The translations under genes and the position numbers were made by a program. From NCBI RefSeq assembly GCF_002902985.1, contig NZ_CP026167.1:3286001-3350000 (forward strand): a stretch of 64,000 bases of DNA, read 5' to 3'. This document shows, piece by piece, positions 18,362 through 26,532 of the stretch; position 1 is the stretch's first letter; each line of letters starts with the position of its first letter. A model generated the notes under the pieces. It made no database searches and had not been told where the DNA came from. It saw only the letters and a list, made by a program, of their open reading frames with translations. The DNA is from Leclercia sp. LSNIH1. GTDB lineage: Bacteria; Pseudomonadota; Gammaproteobacteria; Enterobacterales; Enterobacteriaceae.

Positions 18362-19564
18362 TTACCTGCCCCGCGTCACCCACCAGAACACCAGCGCCAG
18401 CAGGCTGACCATCGCCCCCAGCAAACAGACCCCCTGCCAGCCCAGATGAGCCCAGATAAAAGTGGTGCCAATCGCCCCCAGCCCGCTGCCGACGGCGTAA
18501 AACAGCATATAGAGGCCAACCAGCCGACTGTGCGCCTCTGGCCGGGTGCGAAAGATCAGGCTCTGATTGGTGACATGCAATGCCTGACCGCCCAGATCGA
18601 GCAACACGATGCCGATCACCAGCGCCCACAGCGACACCTCCATCAGCGACAGCGGCCACCAGGCAAGCAGCAGCGCCAGAAGCGCCATCGCGCTGGTGCG
18701 TTGCGCCAGTCCCCGGTCGGCCCACTGCCCGGCCCGCGCTGCGGCAAGGGCACCAATTACCCCAACCAGCCCAAACGCGCCAACGGCGGTATGGGAGAAA
18801 TTAAAGGGTGGCGCGCTCAGGGGCAATACCAACGCGCTCCAGAAAATGTTGAACGCTGCAAACATCAGCAGCGCCAGAATGCCCCTGACCTGTAAGACCT
18901 TTTCCTGACGAAGCAGCGTCACCATTGAGGCGAGCAGACGCGGATAGCTGAGCGTACCGCTAACCGCGGGTGTGGCAGGTAGCCCTCGCAGCAGGGGGAT
19001 CGCAAGCATTAGCATCAGGCCCGCTGCGCAGAAATAGACCCCGCGCCAGCCCGCGAGATCACTCACGCTCCCGGCGAAAACCCTCGCCAGCAGTAAACCA
19101 ATAAACACTCCGCCCTGCGCCGCCCCCACCACACGCCCCTGCTCGTGAGACGCAGCCGCATTCGCCGCATAAGCGATCAACCCCTGGGTCATCGCCGTAC
19201 CGAGCAGGCCGACAGCTAGCATCGCCGTCAGCAGCACAGGCGCGGATTGTGCCATCCCCACCGCCACCAGCGCGGCCACCAGTGCCAGAAGCTGGATCAT
19301 CATCAATCGACGGCGATCCAGCCCGTCGCCCAACGGCACCAGAAAGAGCAGCGCCAGCGCACAACCGGCCTGGGTAGCAGTGACAACGCCGCCGACCGCC
19401 GCCTGGCTGATAGCAAAATCCTGCGCCAGCGCATCCAGCAGCGGTTGCGCGAAATAGACATTCGCCACGCTCATTCCGCTGGCGATCGCGAAGAGCCATA
19501 CCAGGCTACGCGACAGACCCGCAGGTTTCGCCTCCCCTGTCGATAACGTCATTTCCACTTTCAT
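18362..19564 (-). CDS. MFS transporter (YgaY-like, 12 TM drug/metabolite exporter)
   Basis: A 400-aa major facilitator with about 12 hydrophobic segments and the loop 2-3 motif PLGDGLDRRRLM (variant of GxxxDRxGRR). Similar proteins are annotated as YgaY or arabinose-efflux-type permeases; the substrate is unknown. ATG 19564 (GAG just upstream) is preferred over TTG 19582. Two near-identical palindromes lie immediately upstream, suggesting repression by a TetR-like or similar regulator that is not encoded beside it. Confidence 0.82.
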   Translation of the reverse strand: MKVEMTLSTGEAKPAGLSRSLVWLFAIASGMSVANVYFAQPLLDALAQDFAISQAAVGGVVTATQAGCALALLFLVPLGDGLDRRRLMMIQLLALVAALVAVGMAQSAPVLLTAMLAVGLLGTAMTQGLIAYAANAAASHEQGRVVGAAQGGVFIGLLLARVFAGSVSDLAGWRGVYFCAAGLMLMLAIPLLRGLPATPAVSGTLSYPRLLASMVTLLRQEKVLQVRGILALLMFAAFNIFWSALVLPLSAPPFNFSHTAVGAFGLVGVIGALAAARAGQWADRGLAQRTSAMALLALLLAWWPLSLMEVSLWALVIGIVLLDLGGQALHVTNQSLIFRTRPEAHSRLVGLYMLFYAVGSGLGAIGTTFIWAHLGWQGVCLLGAMVSLLALVFWWVTRGR

Positions 19565-19582
19565 GCTCTCACATCCTCTCAA

Positions 19583-19640
19583 TTGGTTTTAAAATAAAAC
19601 CAAATAAAGGCTAGATGATGTGGTTTTAAAATGCAACCAA
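19583..19640. promoter_or_regulatory. Tandem palindromic operator pair (21 bp, 37 bp apart)
   Basis: Two copies of a palindrome: 19583-19603 (TTGGTTTTA-AAA-TAAAACCAA) and 19620-19640 (GTGGTTTTA-AAA-TGCAACCAA). They match at 18 of 21 positions. The first is perfectly symmetric with 9-bp arms. They lie 18 and 55 nt upstream of the MFS start and just upstream of the -35 of the divergent ABC-F leader transcript. No regulator gene is adjacent. Confidence 0.7.
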
Positions 19641-19650
19641 CTAACATTCC

Positions 19651-19679
19651 TTGCTGAAAGACACCTTCCCCGCTACACT
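19651..19679 (+). promoter_or_regulatory. Promoter of the ABC-F leader transcript
   Basis: TTGCTG (19651-19656), 17 nt, TACACT (19674-19679). Transcription would begin near 19686, giving a 5' leader of about 228 nt before the ABC-F start codon. Confidence 0.6.
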
Positions 19680-19720
19680 CGCTTCATCCATCAACCCACT
19701 GAATAAAAAGGAGGCTAATT

Positions 19721-19804
19721 ATGCTGTGCAATGAAATCTTTGATATTTCATTCCACCTTGGTGATCGCACCTGCTCAAGCGTTATCGGTTTCGTGCTGCG
19801 ATAA
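19721..19804 (+). CDS. Putative 27-residue leader peptide upstream of the ABC-F gene
   Basis: A short ORF starting at ATG 19721 with a near-perfect ribosome site (AAGGAGG, 19708-19714). It encodes 27 residues, beginning MLCNEIFDISF and ending VIGFVLR, and stops at TAA 19802-19804. Codons 18-23 lie inside the left arm of a large hairpin whose right arm spans the stop codon. This arrangement is that of stalling or attenuation leaders, as known for some ABC-F and erm resistance genes. I do not recognise the peptide; expression is inferred. Confidence 0.6.
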   Translation: MLCNEIFDISFHLGDRTCSSVIGFVLR

Positions 19805-19913
19805 CTTCGGCTTGAGCGAAGACACCTAAGACATCCCTTCTCTCGGGCTTACCGGGTTATCGTCAGCGTTGATTGACGAGGCATTTCCATGCCTGTAACT
19901 CTTGAGTAAGCAA
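19773..19913 (+). promoter_or_regulatory. Candidate attenuator / translation-control leader of the ABC-F gene
   Basis: Arm 1 GCTCAAGCGTTATCG (19773-19787) pairs over 15 bp with CGATAAC (19799-19805) and GCTTGAGC (19810-19817), with one TTCG bulge. A second GTTATCG at 19856-19862 could pair with the same CGATAAC instead. CTTGAG recurs at 19901-19906, next to the ABC-F start, and is also complementary to arm 1. Smaller hairpins follow: CGTCA/TGACG (19861-19878) and AGGCAT/ATGCCT (19879-19894). Mutually exclusive folding governed by ribosomes on the leader ORF is the inference. Confidence 0.6.
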
Positions 19914-21623
19914 ATGAGCACATTACTGACTGCACTTTCTCTCCGTGTTGATACCGCCTTTGACACGCTGTTTAACGACCTCACCTTTAGCCTGAAAAAA
20001 GGCGACCGCATTGGTCTGCTGGGCGATAACGGCTGCGGCAAAAGTACCCTGCTGAAGATCCTCGATGGCACCGAAACGCCGCTTTCCGGCACGGTGGCGC
20101 TGGCCGGCCACTGCCTGATGGCGCGGGTGGAACAGCATCTTCCGGAGACGATCTATCCGTTAACCATGCTGGATGCGGTGCTGGCGCAGCTGCCGGTAGC
20201 CGAGCGTGAAAGCCTGCGCTGGCGGGCAGAAACGCTGCTGGCGAGCATGGGTTTTACCCCGGACGATATGGCGTTGCCCTCGGCGACCCTCAGCGGCGGC
20301 CAGCATACCCGTCTGCTGCTGGCGCGAGCGCTGATTAGCGAGCCGGATCTGCTCCTGCTCGATGAACCCAGCAACCACCTGGATCTGCCTACGCTGCTGT
20401 GGCTGGAACAGTTCCTCCAGCGCTGGTCCGGCAGCTTTGTGCTGGTGTCTCACGACAGACAGCTCCTGGATGCCGTTACCAACGGCAGTTGGATCCTGCG
20501 CGACAAAACGCTGCACTACTTCGCCCTTCCCTGCACCCGCGCGCGTCAGGCGCTGGCAGAGAAAGACGAGAGCGACGCCCTGCGCCATAAAGCGGAACAA
20601 AAGGAGATCGACCGGGTCACCGCCAGCGCGAAACGGCTGGCGACCTGGGGCAAGGTCTACGACAACGAAGATCTGGCTCGCAAAGCCAAACAGATGGAGC
20701 GCCAGGTAGAGCGGCTGAAGGAGAGCCAGACGGCGCTGACCTCGGGCAGCCCCTGGACCTTAACCCTGCGCGGCGATGCCCTGCGGGCCGACCGTCTGCT
20801 GGAGATCGACAGGCTGGGTGTGGCGCCTGCTCCAGGGCTGCCGACGCTCTTCTCGGTAGAAAACGTCCGCTTAAAAAGCGGCGATCGGGTCGCCATTGTC
20901 GGGCGTAACGGCTGCGGTAAATCCTCGTTAATGCGGCTTATCTGGCAGCAGATTATCGCCAGTGCAAGCCACGCCGGATTGACTATCCATCCGCGCGTGA
21001 CGCTGGGCTATTACGACCAGACCCTGCATCAGCTGGCGGATGACGCCACGCTGATTGATGCTCTGGAGCCCTTCGCACCGAACATCCAGGATCGCAAGAT
21101 GGCGCTGATCTCCGCCGGGTTCGCCTGGGCGCGCCACGGACAAAAGGTCAGCACCCTCAGCGGCGGAGAGCGTTCGCGCCTGCTCTTTATTGGCCTGACG
21201 CTGGCCCGCTTCAGTCTGCTGATGCTTGATGAGCCAACCAACCATCTGGATATGGAAGGCAAAGAGGCGCTGGCGGAGACGCTACAACAGTTTGAAGGCG
21301 GCGTGCTGCTGGTCAGCCACGATCGGCAGTTAATCAGTCAGAGCTGTAACCGTTTCTGGCTGATTGAAAAGGGCAAACTCAGCGAATGGCACGATGCCGA
21401 CGCGGTGTTTGCCCGGCTGCGTGAGGAGAGCGGATTACAAGCCCAACCGGTCCCCGCTACCCTGTCCGTCAGCCAGGCTGAACCCGCTGACGATCTGTTG
21501 GAGCGGCTGATAATGCTGGAAAGACTGCTGGAAGAAGATCGGCTGCGTAAGCCTAAACATCAGAAGCCGCAGCTTCAGGCGCAGTGGCTGGAGGAGATTG
21601 CCGCGCTGACGGCGCAGCTGTAG
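19914..21623 (+). CDS. ABC-F family ATPase (ribosome-associated, possible antibiotic-protection type)
   Basis: A 569-aa protein with two ABC domains in one chain and no membrane segments, the hallmark of ABC-F translation factors. Domain 1: GDNGCGKST, LSGGQHTRLLLARAL, LLLDEPSNHLDL. Domain 2: GRNGCGKSS, LSGGERSRLLF, LMLDEPTNHLDM. A charged linker with KRLATWGKVYDNEDLARKAKQMERQVERL lies between, and a short basic C-terminal tail (LRKPKHQKPQLQ) follows. It is not EttA, Uup, YbiT or YheS by sequence. ATG 19914 is chosen; an in-frame TTG lies at 19902. The long leader suggests induction by translation stress. Substrate drug or ribosomal defect unknown. Confidence 0.9.
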   Translation: MSTLLTALSLRVDTAFDTLFNDLTFSLKKGDRIGLLGDNGCGKSTLLKILDGTETPLSGTVALAGHCLMARVEQHLPETIYPLTMLDAVLAQLPVAERESLRWRAETLLASMGFTPDDMALPSATLSGGQHTRLLLARALISEPDLLLLDEPSNHLDLPTLLWLEQFLQRWSGSFVLVSHDRQLLDAVTNGSWILRDKTLHYFALPCTRARQALAEKDESDALRHKAEQKEIDRVTASAKRLATWGKVYDNEDLARKAKQMERQVERLKESQTALTSGSPWTLTLRGDALRADRLLEIDRLGVAPAPGLPTLFSVENVRLKSGDRVAIVGRNGCGKSSLMRLIWQQIIASASHAGLTIHPRVTLGYYDQTLHQLADDATLIDALEPFAPNIQDRKMALISAGFAWARHGQKVSTLSGGERSRLLFIGLTLARFSLLMLDEPTNHLDMEGKEALAETLQQFEGGVLLVSHDRQLISQSCNRFWLIEKGKLSEWHDADAVFARLREESGLQAQPVPATLSVSQAEPADDLLERLIMLERLLEEDRLRKPKHQKPQLQAQWLEEIAALTAQL

Positions 21624-21629
21624 GAGATC

Positions 21630-21661
21630 GCCCGGCGGGTAGCCGCCGCCGGGCAATTTTT
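21630..21661 (+). terminator. Intrinsic terminator of the ABC-F gene
   Basis: Nine-bp GC stem GCCCGGCGG / CCGCCGGGC (21630-21638, 21646-21654) followed by AATTTTT. The T-run abuts the stop codon of the convergent pyrophosphatase gene. Confidence 0.85.
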
Positions 21662-22259
21662 ACTTCGGCTGACGGTTTTTCCAGGCATCCCATGCCTGTT
21701 TGATCTCCTGCTTCGCGGTGGCGGCATCGTTAAAGCCGTTCAGTTCCACCGACTTGCGCCCTTCCGGCAACTGCTTGTAGACGCGGAAGAACGACTCCAG
21801 ACGCTGCTGCTCAATCTTCGGCAGATCGATCAACTCTTTGATGTCGTCATAGGTCGGGTCAATTTTGCTGGCTGGCACCGCCACAATTTTATCGTCTTTC
21901 TCGCCGCCATCGATCATCTTCAGCACGCCAATGGCGCGGAGTTTAATCAGGGTGCCCGGGGCCATCGGCGCGCGGGTGTAGAAAATCACATCCAGCGGAT
22001 CGCCATCCCCCGCCAGCGACTGGGTCAGCGAGCCGTAGTTTGCCGGGTAAGCCACCGGCATCGACTGGAAACGGTCGGCGATGATAAAGCCGGTTTTGGC
22101 GTCGGTTTCATACTTAATGATCCCGCCCGCCGGAATTTCGGTGACGGCGTAGAACTCTTCCGGGTTGTTGTCAGGCTGAGGGAATTCGAGGATGTTTTGC
22201 GCCTGTACGGAAGCGGACAAAAGAACGCTCACTGCGAGAAGTTTTTTTACCAGATGCAT
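21660..22259 (-). CDS. Family I inorganic pyrophosphatase with a signal peptide
   Basis: A 199-aa protein with a clear N-terminal export signal (MHLVKKLLAVSVLLSASVQA, then QN). The mature part is a family I pyrophosphatase: IIKYETD (Lys49, Glu51), Arg63 in ADRF, YPANYGSL, and the metal-binding signature DGDPLDV (Asp85, 87, 90), then VPASKIDPTYDD and FFRVYKQLPEG. It hydrolyses PPi to phosphate. Cytoplasmic E. coli Ppa lacks such a leader, so this copy should act in the periplasm, perhaps for phosphate scavenging. It is monocistronic and convergent with the ABC-F gene. Confidence 0.88.
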   Translation of the reverse strand: MHLVKKLLAVSVLLSASVQAQNILEFPQPDNNPEEFYAVTEIPAGGIIKYETDAKTGFIIADRFQSMPVAYPANYGSLTQSLAGDGDPLDVIFYTRAPMAPGTLIKLRAIGVLKMIDGGEKDDKIVAVPASKIDPTYDDIKELIDLPKIEQQRLESFFRVYKQLPEGRKSVELNGFNDAATAKQEIKQAWDAWKNRQPK

Positions 22260-22527
22260 TGTCTTTTTAACTCTTCGGTTATTGAGAAGACAACACCTTA
22301 CGGTCTGGTTATGTCAGAAACATTACACATTTACTGCAGAAATAATAACCACTCTATTATTATGCCCATTACTCATTTTGCGCGACCCCAGGCCGCACAA
22401 AATCAATTAAATTATTACATTATGTTGCTATGGCCTTGTCACAATCATTAAATAACCTAATCCTTAATGGGTATTTCGTTCTGTCGAACCTGCCCCGCAG
22501 ATCCGCAATATGAAAATGGAGAAACAT

Positions 22528-23538
22528 ATGAAAGCTGCTGTCGTGACCAAAGACCATCAGGTAGAAGTGACCGAGAAAACCCTGCGCCCGCTGAAACATG
22601 GGGAAGCGCTGCTGAAGATGGACTGCTGCGGCGTCTGCCATACCGATCTTCACGTCAAAAACGGCGATTTTGGGGATAAAACCGGGGTGATCCTCGGGCA
22701 TGAAGGCATTGGTGTGGTACAAGAGATTGGCCCGGGCGTCACCTCGCTCAAACCGGGCGATCGCGCAAGTGTGGCGTGGTTTTTCGAAGGCTGTGGCCAC
22801 TGCGAATACTGTAACTCCGGTAACGAAACCCTGTGCCGAAACGTGAAGAACGCCGGTTACTCTGTAGACGGTGGGATGGCGGAAGAGTGCATCGTCACCG
22901 CCGATTATGCGGTAAAAGTGCCGGACGGCTTGGACTCCGCCGCCGCCAGCAGTATCACCTGCGCCGGGGTAACCACCTATAAAGCGGTAAAAGTCTCTGA
23001 GATTAAGCCTGGCCAGTGGATCGCTATCTATGGCCTCGGCGGGCTGGGGAACCTTGCGCTGCAGTACGCCAAAAATGTGTTCAACGCCAAAGTGATTGCG
23101 GTTGATATCAATGATGAACAGCTGAAACTGGCCGAGAGCATGGGCGCCGATCTGGTGGTTAACTCCCGCACGGAGGATGCCGCGAAATTCATCCAGGAAA
23201 AAACCGGCGGCGCCCACGCTGCGGTGGTAACGGCGGTGGCGAAAGTGGCCTTTAACTCGGCGGTAGATGCCGTTCGTGCCGGTGGTCGCGTGGTGGCCGT
23301 TGGCCTGCCGCCGGAGTCAATGAGCCTTGATATTCCACGTCTGGTACTGGATGGCATTCAGGTGGTGGGCTCGCTGGTGGGCACCCGTCAGGATCTGACC
23401 GAAGCCTTCCAGTTCGCCGCCGAAGGCAAAGTGGTGCCGAAAGTGGCGCTGCGTCCGCTGGGGGATATCAACGCCATCTTTAAAGAGATGGAGCAAGGCC
23501 AGATCCGTGGCCGTATGGTGATTGATTTCCGGTCATAA
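22528..23538 (+). CDS. adhP: Zinc-dependent alcohol dehydrogenase AdhP
   Basis: A 336-aa medium-chain, ethanol-preferring dehydrogenase, the same length as E. coli AdhP. Catalytic zinc ligands are Cys37 (CGVCHTD) and His58 (GHEGIG) with a later Cys in SITCAGVT; the structural zinc site is [16 protein letters not shown]; the NAD fold has [15 protein letters not shown] 22528 follows AATGGAGAAAC and matches the E. coli start; an ATG in the same frame at 22510 is less likely. The 268-nt gap upstream, shared with the pyrophosphatase gene, is AT-rich and shows no clear operator. Confidence 0.96.
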   Translation: MKAAVVTKDHQVEVTEKTLRPLKHGEALLKMDCCGVCHTDLHVKNGDFGDKTGVILGHEGIGVVQEIGPGVTSLKPGDRASVAWFFEGCGHCEYCNSGNETLCRNVKNAGYSVDGGMAEECIVTADYAVKVPDGLDSAAASSITCAGVTTYKAVKVSEIKPGQWIAIYGLGGLGNLALQYAKNVFNAKVIAVDINDEQLKLAESMGADLVVNSRTEDAAKFIQEKTGGAHAAVVTAVAKVAFNSAVDAVRAGGRVVAVGLPPESMSLDIPRLVLDGIQVVGSLVGTRQDLTEAFQFAAEGKVVPKVALRPLGDINAIFKEMEQGQIRGRMVIDFRS

Positions 23539-23547
23539 CTCTCGCAT

Positions 23548-23575
23548 GCCCGGCGGCGCTTCGCTTGCCGGGCCT
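23548..23575. repeat. REP element
   Basis: gcccggcggcgcttcgcttg-type palindrome directly after adhP. Confidence 0.65.
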
Positions 23576-23743
23576 ACGGCCACAACACCCCGCTATCCAC
23601 TTCTGCACCGTAATATGAAACATATCCTGCCGCCGCGGTCCTCGCGAGCGTTAACCGTTTGATGTTAACCCAGGGAACCATTTGGTATGGAGCAACGAGA
23701 CGGCGATATTATTGCAAAGCATACAGCCTCGCGAATAAACCGT

Positions 23744-23762
23744 GTAAACTACCTTTAGTAGG
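23744..23762. promoter_or_regulatory. Candidate operator in front of the TetR gene
   Basis: GTAAACTACCTTTAGTAGG contains the inverted repeat CTAC-N5-GTAG (23749-23761), 19 nt before the TetR start codon. It aligns with the site in front of the next gene at 14 of 19 positions, suggesting autoregulation. Confidence 0.5.
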
Positions 23763-23780
23763 CACTGGCGCGAGGACAAT

Positions 23781-24374
23781 ATGGTCGTTAAACGGTTAAG
23801 AAAAGAGGATCGACGGGTACAGTTGCTGGAAGTGGCACGTGGGATCGTACGCCAGCAAGGCACCGAGGCACTGACGCTGGGCTATCTGGCCGAGCGGGCA
23901 AACGTCACCAAGCCCATTCCCTACGATCACTTCGGCGATCGTGAAGGGTTGTTGATGGCGCTGTATCAGGATTACAGCGATCGGCAGTTAAAAAAATTCC
24001 GTGAAACGCTGAATGTCGACAATAAAACGCTGGAAAACACCGTCAGTTTTTTCAGTGCCGCCTATATTGATTGCGCCATCAGCGCCGGGCCAGAGACAGG
24101 CCCTATCGCTGCTGCCCTGTCCGGCTCCCGGGCGCTGCTGACATTTCGGGAAGCCTGCGTTGCCGAATGTGCAGACTGCCTGCGCATGGCGCTCTCCCCC
24201 TATATCACCCTGAAAGGGGTGCAGGGTGAAGCGGCGCTAACGGCCATTATCGGTGCGGCGGAGGCGCTTAGTACCGCCGCGAGCAACGGGGCACTGGCCC
24301 GTAACGTCGCAGAAGATATGCTCTGCGGCGCGATGTTTGGCGTACTGAACACCTGTGCCGACAGCACAAAATGA
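23781..24374 (+). CDS. TetR/AcrR family repressor
   Basis: A 197-aa regulator with an N-terminal helix-turn-helix (about residues 12-58: VARGIVRQQGTEALTLGYLAERANVTKPIPYDHFGDREGLL region) and a helical ligand-binding domain. It starts at ATG 23781 with GAGGA upstream. It lies 74 nt before a flavodoxin-fold NAD(P)H oxidoreductase on the same strand. Similar inverted repeats precede both genes, so it likely represses itself and the oxidoreductase. Inducers of such pairs are often quinones or electrophiles, but none can be read here. Confidence 0.88.
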   Translation: MVVKRLRKEDRRVQLLEVARGIVRQQGTEALTLGYLAERANVTKPIPYDHFGDREGLLMALYQDYSDRQLKKFRETLNVDNKTLENTVSFFSAAYIDCAISAGPETGPIAAALSGSRALLTFREACVAECADCLRMALSPYITLKGVQGEAALTAIIGAAEALSTAASNGALARNVAEDMLCGAMFGVLNTCADSTK

Positions 24375-24388
24375 GTGGTGTTGCCGGA

Positions 24389-24416
24389 TTGACATGTAAG
24401 TTACCAATAGTAAGAT
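24389..24416 (+). promoter_or_regulatory. Promoter with embedded operator for the NAD(P)H oxidoreductase
   Basis: TTGACA (24389-24394), 16 nt, TAAGAT (24411-24416). The inverted repeat TTAC-CAATA-GTAA (24401-24413) fills the spacer and the first bases of the -10, an ideal place for repression by the upstream TetR protein. Confidence 0.6.
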
Positions 24417-24448
24417 AAGTGACAGGTTAACTGCGTGCTGAGGTGGTT

Positions 24449-25048
24449 ATGTCTGTAACACATGTCATAGATAATGCGCTGATCGTGACGGCTCATCCTG
24501 TCGAAAATTCGTTATCCCACACACTGGCGGCGCGAATTGCCGCCCGCTTACGTGAACAAGGTACGCAGGTCGAGATTGCCGATCTCCACGCTGAAGCCTT
24601 TACACCGGCAATGCTGCGTCCCGATCTTGCGCTGTATCACCGGGAGACCAGCGCCCCGCCTGCCGATATCCGGCGTGAACAACAGCGCGTGGAGCGGGCA
24701 GATATGCTGGTGTTTGTCTTCCCGATCTACTGGTGGTCCGTTCCGGGTCTGCTGAAAGGCTGGTTTGATCGGGTACTCACCCTGAACTGGGCGTACAAGG
24801 TGGGGGAAGATGGTCGGATTGTGGGTAACTTACGTGATGTACCGGTACGCCTTGTCGCGACGGCGGGCAGCGATCTCAAGGGCTTTGATAAACACGGATA
24901 TTCGACGGCGATACGAACCCAGTTGGTTGAAGGCGTTTTCGGTTTTTGCGGCCTGAAGGATGTCACGCTGGATATTCTTTACGAGGCAGACACTGCCTCG
25001 TCAGAGCAGGTTGAAGATTTCCTGAAAAACCTCGAAAGCGTGATGTGA
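24449..25048 (+). CDS. NAD(P)H dehydrogenase (quinone)-like flavoprotein
   Basis: A 199-aa flavodoxin-fold oxidoreductase of the MdaB/KefF/YwrO type. It has the phosphate-binding ALIVTAHPVENSLSHTLA at the start, FVFPIYWWSVPGLLKGWFDRVL at about residues 90-111, and GNLRDVPVRLVATAG in the isoalloxazine-side loop. It should reduce quinones or similar electrophiles with NAD(P)H and FAD/FMN in the cytosol. ATG 24449 is chosen, with GAGG 6 nt upstream, over GTG 24443. It is the probable target of the TetR gene before it. Confidence 0.88.
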   Translation: MSVTHVIDNALIVTAHPVENSLSHTLAARIAARLREQGTQVEIADLHAEAFTPAMLRPDLALYHRETSAPPADIRREQQRVERADMLVFVFPIYWWSVPGLLKGWFDRVLTLNWAYKVGEDGRIVGNLRDVPVRLVATAGSDLKGFDKHGYSTAIRTQLVEGVFGFCGLKDVTLDILYEADTASSEQVEDFLKNLESVM

Positions 25049-25057
25049 ATGCTTTTT

Positions 25058-25140
25058 GCCGGGTGGCGCTTCGCTTCCCCGGCCTACAAAAGCCAGACCG
25101 GGGAAAACGTAGGCCCGTGCAAGCGCAGCGCCGCCGGGCA
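25058..25140. repeat. BIME: two inverted REP units
   Basis: Palindromes at 25058-25083 and 25111-25140 in opposite orientation, between the convergent oxidoreductase and araJ genes. Confidence 0.65.
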
Positions 25141-25156
25141 GCTGCGCGCACGTTGC

Positions 25157-26332
25157 TTAGGCTATCGCCTGTGCGTTAGCCTCTCCCCGCCGCGATTTCA
25201 GACGGCCATAAATCAATAGCGACGACATGGCGCAGAATGAAAGCAGCGCCGCCGGTAATGTGACGTAACTCCAGCTATAGCCCAGGGTAATCATCATCCC
25301 GCCAAAGTAAGCCCCAATGGCGCTACCGAGATTAAACGCCACCTGCCCGCCTGCCGCACCGAGCATCTCCCCGCCCTGCGCATTCTGCAGAAGGAGGATC
25401 TGCAACGGTGCCGACAACGCAAACAGCCCGGCACAGCAGATAAAGCCCATCACCAGCGAGGCCGCAGGGAATGCACCGAAGGCAAACAGCAGCAGCAGGG
25501 AGAGAACAATGACCAGCTCGGTGAAGGCTGCAATCCGCAGCGGGCTGTAGCGCCCGGACAGTTTGCCGCTAAAGAGATTCCCCAGCACCATGCCGAGCCC
25601 CATCAGCATCATGATCGCGGTCATGACCCCTTCGGAAAAGCCCGACACGTTGATCATGAACGGCTTAACGAAGCTGAACCAGGCGAAGACCCCAGCGTTG
25701 CCGAACATGGTGGCGGCAAAGATAAACCAGGGCTCCGGCTTTTTCAGAAAGAGAAACTGCTCCCGTAGACGGGTCTGCGTCTTATCGAACGTTTGCGGCA
25801 CCCACAGGGCGACAGAGAGCAGCACCAGCAGATTGAATGCAGCAATCAGAAAGAAGGTATAGCGCCAGCTGAACTGGTGCCCAAGCCAGGTGCCAAGCGG
25901 TACGCCGGCAAGATTGGCGACCGTCATCCCGGCAATCATCCCCGCTACCGCCAGCGTCACTTTGCCCGGGGGCGCAATGCGGGAGAGAAGAATGGTGCCG
26001 ACGCCGAAGAACGCACCGTGTGGAAAGCCGGAGACCAGCCGTCCGATCGCCAGCATGGTGTATGAGCTGGAGAAAGTAAAAATCGCATTGCCGATCAGAC
26101 AGAGTGTTACCAGAAACAACAGAATGGTTTTAAGCGAAAACTTGCTGGAAAAGAGCGCGATAATCGGCGCGCCAATCACTACCCCGAAGGCATAAAATGA
26201 GATCATATTCCCGGCAGAGGGAATGGTAATGCCCACATCCCGCGCCAGCTCGGTTAATACACCCATAATGCCAAATTCGGCCATCCCCAGACCGAACGTG
26301 CCAAGCGCTAACGAAAACACCGTCTTTTTCAT
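25157..26332 (-). CDS. araJ: MFS transporter AraJ
   Basis: A 391-aa, 12-TM major facilitator that aligns along its length with E. coli AraJ (394 aa). Shared blocks are LALGTFGLGMAEFGIMGVL, LVSGFPHGAFFGVG and FICCAGLFALSAPLQILLLQN. AraJ is arabinose-inducible in E. coli but not needed for arabinose use; it may export sugars or related molecules. ATG 26332 gives the E. coli N-terminus (MKKTVFSLALG); the frame continues 30 codons upstream without similarity. No araC or arabinose gene is nearby. Confidence 0.9.
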   Translation of the reverse strand: MKKTVFSLALGTFGLGMAEFGIMGVLTELARDVGITIPSAGNMISFYAFGVVIGAPIIALFSSKFSLKTILLFLVTLCLIGNAIFTFSSSYTMLAIGRLVSGFPHGAFFGVGTILLSRIAPPGKVTLAVAGMIAGMTVANLAGVPLGTWLGHQFSWRYTFFLIAAFNLLVLLSVALWVPQTFDKTQTRLREQFLFLKKPEPWFIFAATMFGNAGVFAWFSFVKPFMINVSGFSEGVMTAIMMLMGLGMVLGNLFSGKLSGRYSPLRIAAFTELVIVLSLLLLFAFGAFPAASLVMGFICCAGLFALSAPLQILLLQNAQGGEMLGAAGGQVAFNLGSAIGAYFGGMMITLGYSWSYVTLPAALLSFCAMSSLLIYGRLKSRRGEANAQAIA

Positions 26333-26532
26333 ACCACAGCCACTTGTTAAAAAATTGCGACAGACATTATTGAACAATCTTGTATGGTGAGCCAGTTCAA
26401 ATCGCGCCGCTGGCAGCTTCATCCATTATTTCGGGTGGGGTGTGAATATTTTCCACCAATCCCCCTGTCGGTGATTACACTTCAAAGTGTTATGTCACTC
26501 CGTCCCGGCAGAATCCCTGAAAGGAACGCATC

